A stretch of DNA of 16,733 nucleotides from RUG11462 sp045649405 (GTDB taxonomy: Bacteria > Bacillota > Clostridia > Oscillospirales > Acutalibacteraceae). Positions 1-6,925 of this stretch are shown one piece after another (positions within the stretch are counted from its first letter, which is position 1; each line of letters begins with the position of its first letter). The stretch lies in the NCBI GenBank assembly GCA_045649405.1, contig JAZRPW010000054.1, positions 1-16,733 on the forward strand, in the 5' to 3' direction. Under the pieces are notes generated by a model. The model saw nothing but the letters and a program-made list of their open reading frames with translations, was not told where the DNA came from and did not search any database. A program made the position numbers and the translations under genes.

Positions 1-23
1 AGCTAACATTAGAGCACATTAAA

Positions 24-139
<116 letters not shown>

Positions 140-141
140 AC

Positions 142-178
142 AAAGACTACACAGCAATGTGTAGTCTTTTTTGTTTTT
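142..178 (+). terminator. Terminator of the rRNA operon
   Basis: A perfect 11-bp stem (142-152 with 159-169) closes a 6-nt loop AGCAAT and runs into a T-rich tract (TTTTTTGTTTTT). It begins three bases after the 5S gene, so it fits an intrinsic terminator for the rRNA operon. Confidence 0.93.
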
Positions 179-181
179 GTA

Positions 182-210
182 TTGAATAAATCATTTAACT
201 ATGATATAAT
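182..210 (+). promoter_or_regulatory. Sigma-A type promoter for the lipoprotein/membrane protein operon
   Basis: TTGAAT at 182-187 and TATAAT at 205-210 are separated by exactly 17 bases. The promoter follows directly after the rRNA terminator, so the next two genes need not depend on read-through from the rRNA operon. The expected 5' leader is about 50 nt. Confidence 0.75.
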
Positions 211-270
211 TTTATTGGAACTTACTGTTGTTTTTAAAATTTATCGTTATGTTGATAGGAGAAAAAAGTT

Positions 271-750
271 TTGAAAAAAATTATTGCTATTATATTTGTT
301 TTGTTAATTTGTATAAGTTTGATTGGTTGTGAAAAAGAGGTTGACTTTTCACATTTCAAAATAGCAAAGATTAAACCATGTTTTTCAAAAAATATAATTC
401 TTTATGAAGTTAATAACAATAAAGTAACTGTTTTTACTGGAGATGGTGCTGATTATTATGGTGGGTTTGATGAAGATATTTTAAAAGAAAACTTTTTAGA
501 AAACCGAACAAAATTAGCAGAATTTGAATTGACAGATAAAGAACTAAATACTCTTAAATCAAATGTTTTAGAAATTTATAATGATGATGAAGAAAATCGT
601 CCTTTTGTTGCAGATGCAAAAGCAACACTAATTGGTGTTAATAATAAAACTATAAGATATTATGGTTGGAAAGAAAATTCTCCATATATAAACTTGTTTG
701 ATGTTTTTGATAATTATTTTGAACAAGAGAATTTTTGGGAGAATGAATAA
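271..750 (+). CDS. Small secreted lipoprotein of unknown function
   Basis: 159 aa starting at TTG, with AGGAG at 257-261 nine bases upstream; no better start is visible. Residues 1-19 form a classic lipoprotein signal (Lys-Lys, a hydrophobic stretch, then the lipobox S-L-I-G-C), so Cys20 should be lipidated and the mature domain of about 140 residues displayed outside the membrane. The mature part is acidic and rich in Asn, Lys and aromatic residues, with no motif I recognise. It overlaps the next gene by one base (TAATG), so the two are almost certainly co-translated. Three 60-base lines counted by hand within this gene gave 22-28% GC, against 37% for one line of galK, which suggests a different origin or weak selection. 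Function unknown. Confidence 0.85.
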   Translation: MKKIIAIIFVLLICISLIGCEKEVDFSHFKIAKIKPCFSKNIILYEVNNNKVTVFTGDGADYYGGFDEDILKENFLENRTKLAEFELTDKELNTLKSNVLEIYNDDEENRPFVADAKATLIGVNNKTIRYYGWKENSPYINLFDVFDNYFEQENFWENE

Positions 751-1421
751 TGAAATCTAATAAGAAAAAAGAAAAAATTGATAAATCAGAGCTTTTTAAA
801 ATCATTGCGGCTTTTGGTGCAGTGTTTGTTGTTGCAATAATCTATATTTATGTTTTCTATTTATATTGTAATATTGCGTTTAAAGATAGCTTTCATTATC
901 AATCTGCAATTTCTATGGCAGTTTTTGCTGTTACTTTCATTTTGAGTCTTGTTTTCATACCACTTTCTGTGTGTTTTATTTTTGAAAAAATTAATTGGTT
1001 AGTAAAAATAACAACTCCAATTACTATTATTTTGATTTTATTGCCGTATATTTTTATTTCCACTGGAACAAGTTTTGATGCAAACTCGATAAAGAAATAT
1101 AGTTTTGGAAAAGTCAAACAAGAATATCAATATAGTGAAATTGAAAGTTGTCAAATGCATTTTACTTTAGGTTCAGGAACAAATTTAGGATATCGAATAG
1201 TTTTTGAAAACGGAGAAAAAATGAAAGTTTCTCATAGTGGGCATTTATTTGACGTAAGTTTTAAAAATGACACTGCAAATTTAGTGGAGTTTAATAAAAT
1301 CGTTTCTAAAAATTGCGAAGTAACACTTTATGAAAATTCTGATGAATTGATGGAAAGCTATTTTGATTCAAAAGCAGATTACAAATATTTTAAAAGATTT
1401 ATAAAAAACTCTACCAATTAA
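750..1421 (+). CDS. Three-helix membrane protein with a soluble C-terminal domain, unknown function
   Basis: 223 aa. The ATG overlaps the stop of the lipoprotein gene by one base, and GGGAG at 737-741 serves as ribosome binding site inside the upstream gene. After a Lys-rich cytoplasmic start come three hydrophobic segments at roughly residues 17-40, 53-77 and 86-105. A soluble domain of about 115 residues follows (110-223) with alternating hydrophobic positions typical of beta strands (for example YSEIESCQMHF, then GYRIVFENGEKMKV). That strand pattern is reminiscent of bacterial PH-like domains attached to membrane helices, but this is an impression, not an identification. It is the second and last gene of the operon; the terminator overlaps its stop codon. 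Composition is AT-rich like its partner. The pair may act as a complex, with the lipoprotein outside and this domain inside. Confidence 0.83.
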   Translation: MKSNKKKEKIDKSELFKIIAAFGAVFVVAIIYIYVFYLYCNIAFKDSFHYQSAISMAVFAVTFILSLVFIPLSVCFIFEKINWLVKITTPITIILILLPYIFISTGTSFDANSIKKYSFGKVKQEYQYSEIESCQMHFTLGSGTNLGYRIVFENGEKMKVSHSGHLFDVSFKNDTANLVEFNKIVSKNCEVTLYENSDELMESYFDSKADYKYFKRFIKNSTN

Positions 1422-1440
1422 AAATGGTAGAGTTTTGTGT
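1405..1440 (+). terminator. Terminator of the lipoprotein/membrane protein operon
   Basis: A 12-bp perfect stem (1405-1416 with 1425-1436) surrounds an 8-nt AT loop. The TAA stop of the membrane protein gene (1419-1421) lies in the loop, so translation ends inside the terminator. The trailing T-run is modest (TTTT then GTGTTT). Confidence 0.8.
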
Positions 1441-1468
1441 TTGACACGCTATTGGCTTATTTAATTTG

Positions 1469-1525
1469 GTAGGGGCGACCATTAGTCGCCAGATTTTTCG
1501 GGCGAACACGTAGGTTCGCCCCTAC
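1469..1525. repeat. 57-bp palindromic element with two nested hairpins
   Basis: The element is bounded by a 10-bp perfect inverted repeat (GTAGGGGCGA at 1469-1478 and its complement at 1516-1525). Inside are two more hairpins: GGCGAC/GTCGCC (1474-1479 with 1485-1490, loop CATTA) and GGGCGAAC/GTTCGCCC (1500-1507 with 1514-1521, loop ACGTAG). It is far more GC-rich than the surrounding DNA. The architecture fits a REP/BIME or MITE-like intergenic repeat. Similar GGGGCGA-type repeats occur, from memory, in other clostridial genomes; copy number here cannot be judged from one window. Confidence 0.7.
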
Positions 1526-1567
1526 GAATATAAACAAACTTCCATTGACAAGGATGGTTTTTAAGAT

Positions 1568-1661
1568 GGTTCTACTACGCTCAACATGATACCACTCGTC
1601 GCCCTGAACAAGGTGCAAGGGTCTTTTAGTAGAGATTCTTCACTTTGTTCAGAATGACACG
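1568..1661. repeat. Composite of degenerate GATTCTTC...TTCAGAATGACA repeats
   Basis: The clearest copy is AGATTCTTCACTTTGTTCAG plus AATGACAC at 1632-1660. A diverged inverted copy lies at 1597-1624 (core CCTGAACAAGGTGCAAGG), so 1597-1661 folds into an imperfect hairpin of about 25 pairs with several wobbles. A third, more decayed copy in the same orientation is at 1568-1593 (GGTTCTAC...GCTCAACATGATAC). I recognise this as a family of short intergenic repeats scattered through many bacterial genomes. The stretch 1437-1720 contains no gene that I can support; apart from these two repeat regions I see only AT-rich spacer. Confidence 0.6.
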
Positions 1662-1726
1662 AATTAAGATTGAGATATACAAATGCAAAAAATATTAAAA
1701 ATTGTCAAAAAAGTTGCAAATTTAGG

Positions 1727-1755
1727 TTGATGATGAATAACATTTGTGTTACAAT
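1727..1755 (+). promoter_or_regulatory. Promoter of the galKT operon
   Basis: TTGATG at 1727-1732 and TACAAT at 1750-1755 are 17 bases apart, and a TG at 1747-1748 makes an extended -10 (TGTTACAAT). The start of transcription would be near 1762, giving a leader of about 26 nt. I saw no clear cre or GalR-type operator around it. Confidence 0.72.
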
Positions 1756-1787
1756 TATATTATTAATGTTAAAAGGGGAGAGACGGA

Positions 1788-3077
1788 ATGTTTAATGCAG
1801 AAAGTTTGAAAAAAGCGCTTTTAAGTGGTAATTATGATAAAACTTTTGAAAAATTATATCCAAACAAACAAAATGTCGCTGAACGTTATGTTCGCGTTGT
1901 TGATAGATTTGTTAATAAATATGGTGATAGCGATGGTCTTAGACTTTTCTCGGCACCAGGTAGAACTGAGGTTGGCGGAAATCACACTGACCACCAACAA
2001 GGTTGTGTTTTAGCTGCCGGTGTTGACCTTGATGTTATCGCAGTTGCAAGAAAAACTGACACAGGTATTATTAGAATTCAGTCTGAAGGTTTTGCTGAAG
2101 ACATTATTGATTTGAGCGTGCTTACTCCACAAGAAGATGAAGTTGAACACGCACCTGCACTTGTTCGTGGTGTTGCTGCAAGATTTAAACAATTAGGTTA
2201 TGAAATTGGCGGTTTTGATGCTTACACAACATCTAACGTATTAAAAGGTTCTGGCCTTTCTTCATCTGCGGCTTTTGAAGTGCTTGTTTGCACACTTCTT
2301 AATTCGCTTTATAATGATGAAAAGATGGATTCAGTTGAAAAGGCAATTGTTTCGCAATATGCTGAAAATGAATTCTTTAAAAAACCTTGTGGTCTTATGG
2401 ACCAAATGGCTTGTTCTTACGGCGGTTTTGTTGGCATAGATTTTGATGATACTGCAAACCCTGTAATCGAAAAGGTTGACTTTGACTTCCAAGCAGTTGA
2501 CCACTCACTTTGTATTGTTGATACCGGTGGATGTCACGCAGACTTGACTGCTGACTATGCCGGTGTGCCTGCAGAAATGAAGGCAGTTGCTGCTCACTTT
2601 GGCAAAGGCATTTTAAGAGATGTTGATGAAGATGAGTTTTATATGTCAATTCCAAAACTTCGTGAAACTGTTTCTGACAGAGCAATTCTTCGTGCAATTC
2701 ACTTCTTTGATGACAACCGCAGAGCAGTTGTGTTGAAAGAAAAATTAAAAGCTAATGATTTTGAGGGCTTTAAACAAACAATTTTAGAGTCAGGCAAATC
2801 TTCATTGCAATGTTTACAAAATGTTTTTGCGGCTTCTAATCCATCTGAACAAGGGCTTACATTAGCGCTCACTTTAACAGAGAAAATATTAAACGGCAAA
2901 GGTGCTTTCCGTGTTCACGGTGGTGGCTTTGCAGGTACAATTCAGGCATTCGTGCCAAACGACATTTTGCCTGCATATAAACAAAAAATTGAAAGAGTTT
3001 TTGGCGAAGGTAAATGTTATGTGCTTTCAATTCGTCCAGTTGGTGGCGTTGAAATCACACCAAATTTGTTTGATTAA
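1788..3077 (+). CDS. galK: Galactokinase (GHMP kinase family)
   Basis: 429 aa; ATG with GGGGAG at 1775-1780. It phosphorylates galactose at C1 using ATP in the cytoplasm, the first committed step of the Leloir pathway. All three GHMP motifs are present: the sugar-binding signature APGRTEVGGNHTDHQ (residues 56-70), the phosphate-binding loop KGSGLSSSAA (153-162) and the C-terminal GGGFAGT (378-384). Asp205 in CGLMDQ is the expected catalytic base and Arg59 its partner. It is longer than the usual 380-390 residues, mainly through an N-terminal extension of about 20-30 residues. The first motif is a variant: the Glu that contacts galactose in canonical enzymes (GEHTDY) is Asn65 here. galT follows after 27 bases, supporting a galactose role; related GHMP sugar kinases remain a lesser possibility. 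Confidence 0.94.
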   Translation: MFNAESLKKALLSGNYDKTFEKLYPNKQNVAERYVRVVDRFVNKYGDSDGLRLFSAPGRTEVGGNHTDHQQGCVLAAGVDLDVIAVARKTDTGIIRIQSEGFAEDIIDLSVLTPQEDEVEHAPALVRGVAARFKQLGYEIGGFDAYTTSNVLKGSGLSSSAAFEVLVCTLLNSLYNDEKMDSVEKAIVSQYAENEFFKKPCGLMDQMACSYGGFVGIDFDDTANPVIEKVDFDFQAVDHSLCIVDTGGCHADLTADYAGVPAEMKAVAAHFGKGILRDVDEDEFYMSIPKLRETVSDRAILRAIHFFDDNRRAVVLKEKLKANDFEGFKQTILESGKSSLQCLQNVFAASNPSEQGLTLALTLTEKILNGKGAFRVHGGGFAGTIQAFVPNDILPAYKQKIERVFGEGKCYVLSIRPVGGVEITPNLFD

Positions 3078-3104
3078 TTTTATTTTAGGGAGATAGATTT
3101 TAAA

Positions 3105-4076
3105 ATGGCAGAGTTAAGATGGCATCCACTTATTGAAGACTGGGTAATGATTGCTTCACACAGACAAAACAGACCACAAATGCCAAAAGATTGGTGTCCG
3201 TTTTGTCCAGGTTCTGGTAAAGTGCCAGACCAATTTGATGTTTATGAGTATGACAATGACTTCCCAGCACTTTCACAAAACCCACCTGCACCTGACGATG
3301 TTGCAACAGACTTTTTCAAGGTAGCACCTGCTTATGGTAAATGCGAAGTAATTCTTTATTCACCAGAGCACACTGTTACATTGCCAGAATTGTCAGTTGA
3401 ACACATTTCAAAACTTGTTGATTTGTGGGTTGAAAGATTTAACGTTATCAAAGCAGATGACAAAATTAAATATGTTTTCATTTTCGAAAACAGAGGCGAA
3501 GTTGTTGGCGTAACAATGCCACACCCACACGGTCAAATTTATGGTTACTCAGTTGTGCCTAAAAAGTTGCAACTTGAAGTTGACAGCGCTAAAAAATATT
3601 TGGCTGAAAACGGCAAGTGCATTTTCTGTGATATGCTTGAAAAAGAAACACAAGCAAAGGACAGAATTATTTTTGAAACAGAGCATTTCACAGTATTTTT
3701 GCCATTCTTCTGCGAATATCCTTACGGCGTTTATATTATGTCAAAACGCCATGTTACAAACATTGCAGAATTCACTGAAGAAGAGAAAAAAGATTTTGCA
3801 AAAGCATTGCGTGAAACTACTGGTATGCTTGATAGTCTTTTCGATATGAAATTCCCTTATATGATGTGTATGCATAACGCACCTGTTAACGGCGAAGACA
3901 ATAGCGAATATTATCACTTCCACGTTGAGTTCTTCCCACCAATGCGTTCTGGCGACAAAATCAAGTTTAACGCTTCATCTGAAACTGGTGCTTGGGCTCA
4001 TTGCAACCCAACTGCTCCTGAAGAAAAAGCAATTGAACTTCGTGCAGCACACAAAAAGTTTGTTGAAAATAATTAA
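3105..4076 (+). CDS. galT: Galactose-1-phosphate uridylyltransferase (HIT superfamily)
   Basis: 323 aa; ATG preceded by AGGGAG at 3087-3092. It exchanges UMP between UDP-glucose and galactose-1-phosphate, giving UDP-galactose and glucose-1-phosphate. The active-site signature MPHPHGQIYG is at 138-147, and His142 is the expected nucleophile that carries UMP, followed by Gly143-Gln144. Zinc ligands correspond to the E. coli set: Cys31 and Cys34 (CPFC), His89 and His140. The second HIT repeat supplies HFHVEFFPP (271-279), whose histidines match the second metal site of the E. coli enzyme. The length is near that of the family. It is the last gene of a two-gene operon with galK and ends at a strong terminator. 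No UDP-glucose 4-epimerase (galE) is in the window. Confidence 0.96.
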   Translation: MAELRWHPLIEDWVMIASHRQNRPQMPKDWCPFCPGSGKVPDQFDVYEYDNDFPALSQNPPAPDDVATDFFKVAPAYGKCEVILYSPEHTVTLPELSVEHISKLVDLWVERFNVIKADDKIKYVFIFENRGEVVGVTMPHPHGQIYGYSVVPKKLQLEVDSAKKYLAENGKCIFCDMLEKETQAKDRIIFETEHFTVFLPFFCEYPYGVYIMSKRHVTNIAEFTEEEKKDFAKALRETTGMLDSLFDMKFPYMMCMHNAPVNGEDNSEYYHFHVEFFPPMRSGDKIKFNASSETGAWAHCNPTAPEEKAIELRAAHKKFVENN

Positions 4077-4080
4077 TTTT

Positions 4081-4115
4081 AAAAAACTTTCGCAAGTATT
4101 TGCGAAAGTTTTTTT
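4081..4115 (+). terminator. Terminator of the galKT operon
   Basis: A stem of up to 15 bp (4081-4095 with 4100-4114), GC-centred on TTTCGCAA/TTGCGAAA with a GTAT tetraloop, ends in a run of seven T. It starts four bases after the galT stop codon. Confidence 0.93.
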
Positions 4116-4133
4116 GTGTCAAAAATTTGGTTG

Positions 4134-4162
4134 TTGAAAAGTTAATAAAACTTTGATATAAT
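4134..4162 (+). promoter_or_regulatory. Promoter of the nadA-mnmA operon
   Basis: TTGAAA at 4134-4139 and TATAAT at 4157-4162 have a 17-base spacer, with TGA at 4154-4156 making an extended -10. It begins within 20 bases of the galKT terminator. The leader would be only about 27 nt, leaving little room for an RNA switch; I did not identify an operator for an NAD repressor. Confidence 0.82.
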
Positions 4163-4195
4163 AAGAGAAACCAAAAACGAAAGGCAAAGAAACTT

Positions 4196-5110
4196 ATGTT
4201 AATGAAAGAAATGCAAGAAAAAATCTTGCAACTTAAAGCCGAAAAAGATTTTTGTATTCTTGCGCATTCTTATGTTGCAAGAGAAATCGTTGAAATAGCA
4301 GACATTGTAGGGGACAGTTTTGCGCTTGCAAAACAAGCGGCAGGTGTGCCACAAAAGAACCTTTTAATGTGTGGCGTTAGATTTATGGCAGAAACTGCAA
4401 AAATAATGTCACCTGAGAAAAATGTCTTTCTTGCAAATCCAGTTGCAGGTTGCCCAATGGCAGAGCAATTTACAAAAAAGGAGCTTGAAGAATTCAAACG
4501 CCAAAATCCTGATTACACCGTTGTGGCTTATGTTAATACAACCGCTGAGCTTAAAACTTTGTGTGATGTTTGCGTAACATCTTCTTCTGCGGTTGAAATT
4601 GTAAAAAATCTCACTAATGATAAGATTTTGTTTATTCCTGATTGCAACTTGGGCTCATTTATTCAAAAACAGTTGCCAAACAAGGAAATTAAACTTATAA
4701 ACGGTGGTTGCCCTGTGCACGCTGCAATTACCGAAGATGAAGTTGTAAAAGCAAAACAAGACCACCCGGACGCGCTTGTTTTGGTACACCCTGAATGTGT
4801 TGCTGATGTAGTAAAACACGCTGATTACGCAGGCTCAACAAGTGGTATTATGGACTTTGCGTTAAAGAGTGATAATCACGAATTTATTATTGGTACAGAA
4901 ACTTCAATCGCAGAGCATTTGCAATATATGTGCCCTGACAAGAAGTTTTATAATTTGAGCAAAAACTTGGTTTGCAACAATATGAAATCTATAACCTTGC
5001 CTGATGTTTACAATTGCATTTTGGGTGAAGGTGGCGAAGAAATGGTTATGAGTGATGAACTTATATCAGGCGCCAAAAAATCTATTGATGAGATGATAAG
5101 ACTTGGATAA
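4196..5110 (+). CDS. nadA: Quinolinate synthase A
   Basis: 304 aa, the usual length for the short, three-cysteine form. It condenses iminoaspartate with dihydroxyacetone phosphate to quinolinate in de novo NAD synthesis, using an oxygen-sensitive [4Fe-4S] cluster. The likely cluster ligands are Cys86 (AGCPMA), Cys172 (GGCPVH) and Cys260 (LVCNNMK). Other family positions visible are His24 and Tyr26 (AHSY), Ser41 (GDS), Tyr112 and Asn114 (AYVNTTAELK), and His198-Pro-Glu200. ATG 4196 is chosen over an in-frame ATG at 4202 because AAAGG at 4180-4184 is already 11 bases upstream. The usual partners nadB and nadC are not adjacent. Instead the 3' end overlaps mnmA by eight bases, implying coupled translation. 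Confidence 0.96.
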   Translation: MLMKEMQEKILQLKAEKDFCILAHSYVAREIVEIADIVGDSFALAKQAAGVPQKNLLMCGVRFMAETAKIMSPEKNVFLANPVAGCPMAEQFTKKELEEFKRQNPDYTVVAYVNTTAELKTLCDVCVTSSSAVEIVKNLTNDKILFIPDCNLGSFIQKQLPNKEIKLINGGCPVHAAITEDEVVKAKQDHPDALVLVHPECVADVVKHADYAGSTSGIMDFALKSDNHEFIIGTETSIAEHLQYMCPDKKFYNLSKNLVCNNMKSITLPDVYNCILGEGGEEMVMSDELISGAKKSIDEMIRLG

Positions 5111-6182
5111 TAAAAAAGCGTTAATTGCAATGAGTGGTGGTGTTGACTCATCGGTTGCGGCTTGCATTATGGTTGAAAATGGCTATGATTGTATGGGCGC
5201 TACAATGCGTTTGCACGACAGTAATATCGATGAAACTGCAGAGCAAAGCTGTTGCACTTCAAAAGATATTGAAGATGCAAAAGCAGTGGCAGATGCATTA
5301 GGGTTTGATTACCGTGTTTACGATTTTCAAGATGACTTTGAAAATCAAGTAATCGGCAAATTCATCAAATGTTACTTGTGTGGCGAAACACCAAACCCTT
5401 GCATTGAATGTAACAGAAATTTAAAATTCAAAAAGTTAATGGATAAAGCACTCGAACTCGGCTACAATTATGTTGTAACCGGGCATTATGTTAGAAGTGA
5501 GTTTGATGAGAACAGCGGCAGATTCGTTCTTAAAAAAGCGGTTGATGAAACCAAAGACCAGTCTTATGTGCTTTATTCTTTGACTCAACAAGAATTAGCG
5601 CACACCATTTTTCCACTTGGAAATATGACAAAGGTGCAAATTAGAGAAAAGGCAAGAGAAAAGGGATTTATCAACGCCGACAAATCTGATAGCCAAGACA
5701 TTTGTTTTGTGCCAGACGGCAAGTATGCCGACTTTATTGAAAATCGCCTTGAAACACCAATTTTAAAAGGCAACTTTGTTGACAAAGACGGCAAAGTGTT
5801 GGGCGAGCATCAAGGCATTATTCGTTATACAATTGGTCAGCGCAAAGGTCTTGGAATTGCGCTCGGCAAACCTGCCTTTGTAACAGACATTCGACCAAAG
5901 ACAAATGAAGTTGTGTTGGGCGAGCCGGAAGATTTGTTAAAATCTCACTTGGTTGCTGACAACATTAATTTAATTTCGGTTGACAATTTGTTTGAAAAGA
6001 AGTTGTTAAAAGCCAAAATCCGTTATTCAAAGCAAGAGCAACCAGCATATGTTTATCAGGTTGAAGACAAACTTTATGTTGACTTTTTAGAGCCACAAAG
6101 AGCAATTACAAAAGGTCAAGCCGTTGTAATTTATGATGGCGATGTTGTTGTCGGTGGCGGAACAATTTGTGAATATAAATAA
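5103..6182 (+). CDS. mnmA: tRNA-specific 2-thiouridylase MnmA
   Basis: 359 aa. It activates U34 of tRNA-Lys, -Glu and -Gln with ATP and inserts sulfur to form 2-thiouridine. The PP-loop SGGVDSS is at 11-17, GHYV at 127-130, the second-cysteine motif SQDICF at 197-202 and GQRKGLGIALG at 245-255, followed by the C-terminal beta-barrel domain. The catalytic loop reads NPCIECN: Cys100, Cys103 and distal Cys201 form the Cys-x-x-Cys plus Cys pattern described for iron-sulfur-dependent MnmA (Thermus type), rather than the Asp-x-x-Cys of E. coli. A further Cys90-x-x-Cys93 pair lies just before it. The start is TTG, overlapping the end of nadA by eight bases; the ribosome binding site is weak, so it probably relies on coupling. 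The next ATG, at 5130, would cut off the N-terminus at the start of the PP-loop. Confidence 0.96.
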   Translation: MDNKKALIAMSGGVDSSVAACIMVENGYDCMGATMRLHDSNIDETAEQSCCTSKDIEDAKAVADALGFDYRVYDFQDDFENQVIGKFIKCYLCGETPNPCIECNRNLKFKKLMDKALELGYNYVVTGHYVRSEFDENSGRFVLKKAVDETKDQSYVLYSLTQQELAHTIFPLGNMTKVQIREKAREKGFINADKSDSQDICFVPDGKYADFIENRLETPILKGNFVDKDGKVLGEHQGIIRYTIGQRKGLGIALGKPAFVTDIRPKTNEVVLGEPEDLLKSHLVADNINLISVDNLFEKKLLKAKIRYSKQEQPAYVYQVEDKLYVDFLEPQRAITKGQAVVIYDGDVVVGGGTICEYK

Positions 6183-6184
6183 AC

Positions 6185-6217
6185 AAAAAACTCTCTCGTT
6201 TTTCGAGAGAGTTTTTT
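6185..6217. terminator. Bidirectional terminator between mnmA and the sugar transferase gene
   Basis: A perfect 14-bp stem (6185-6198 with 6204-6217, core CTCTCTCG/CGAGAGAG) closes a TTTTT loop. It is flanked by A-run and T-run, so it reads as an intrinsic terminator on both strands. It sits two bases from both convergent stop codons and serves both operons. Confidence 0.93.
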
Positions 6218-6219
6218 AA

Positions 6220-6909
6220 TTAGTCGTTAGATGTAACTTCAAATACTGTTTTAAACATTAATTTAATGTCATACCAAACCGAAATCTCTTTTAAATAATC
6301 AAGATTCATTTTCATTTTAACCGGCAAAATGTGGTTGATGTAACACTTTTCAGCATCCGGCTCAATTTCAAGCATTTTGGCTTCATCTTTAAAATAAATT
6401 GAAGCTGTACCTGTAATGCCGGGAGGGGTGAGCAGTGTTGCCATCATTTCATCGGTATAAAAATCAACATAATAAGGAACTTCAGGTCGAGCACCCACAA
6501 AACTCATTTCGCCTTTTAAAACGTTAATAAGTTGTGGAAATTCATCAAGTCTAAACTTTCTAAGGAAGTGGCCAACGCTTGTAATTCTTGGGTCTCGCTC
6601 GCCAACAGTGATTTGTTTGCCAAGCGATTCAGCGTCTTTAACCATTGTTCGAAATTTTAAAACATAAAACTCTTTGCCATAAACGCCAACTCGTTTTTGT
6701 TTAAAAATAATTTCGCCTTTTGATGTGAATTTTACTGCCAACGCCAAAATCAAAAAGATAGGCGAAAGCGCAACCAACAATATGAGTGAAAGCGAAAAGT
6801 CAAAAACTTTTTTAAAAAAGAGTGTGGCTTTTTTTGTTTGCAAAATGTCATAATACTGCTTGAGCGCTTGTGTTTGAAAGCGTTCAGGCAAATCTTCAAA
6901 TCTTTTCAA
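6220..6909 (-). CDS. Bacterial sugar transferase (monotopic phosphoglycosyl transferase, PglC/WcaJ-like)
   Basis: 229 aa. It should transfer a phospho-sugar from a UDP-sugar to undecaprenyl phosphate at the inner face of the membrane, the first membrane step of capsule, exopolysaccharide or glycoprotein glycan synthesis. A re-entrant hydrophobic segment spans residues 36-58 with the helix-breaking Ser49-Pro50. Then come the family motif KRVGVYGKEFYVLKFRTM (72-89), the catalytic Asp122-Glu123 dyad in RLDEFPQL, and GARPE (139-143). About 30 residues precede the membrane segment. The start is TTG with GAGG six bases upstream. It lies 16 bases after the dehydratase gene and is surely co-transcribed with it. 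The sugar is not determined by sequence; the upstream enzyme suggests a UDP-4-keto or UDP-amino-dideoxy sugar, but UDP-Glc or UDP-Gal are possible. Confidence 0.93.
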   Translation of the reverse strand: MKRFEDLPERFQTQALKQYYDILQTKKATLFFKKVFDFSLSLILLVALSPIFLILALAVKFTSKGEIIFKQKRVGVYGKEFYVLKFRTMVKDAESLGKQITVGERDPRITSVGHFLRKFRLDEFPQLINVLKGEMSFVGARPEVPYYVDFYTDEMMATLLTPPGITGTASIYFKDEAKMLEIEPDAEKCYINHILPVKMKMNLDYLKEISVWYDIKLMFKTVFEVTSND

Positions 6910-6925
6910 AGTTTACCTCACAAAA

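Noticed and set aside
5130..5132. ATG as the start of mnmA
   Set aside because: It would remove the strand leading into the PP-loop and leave the ATP motif at the very N-terminus.
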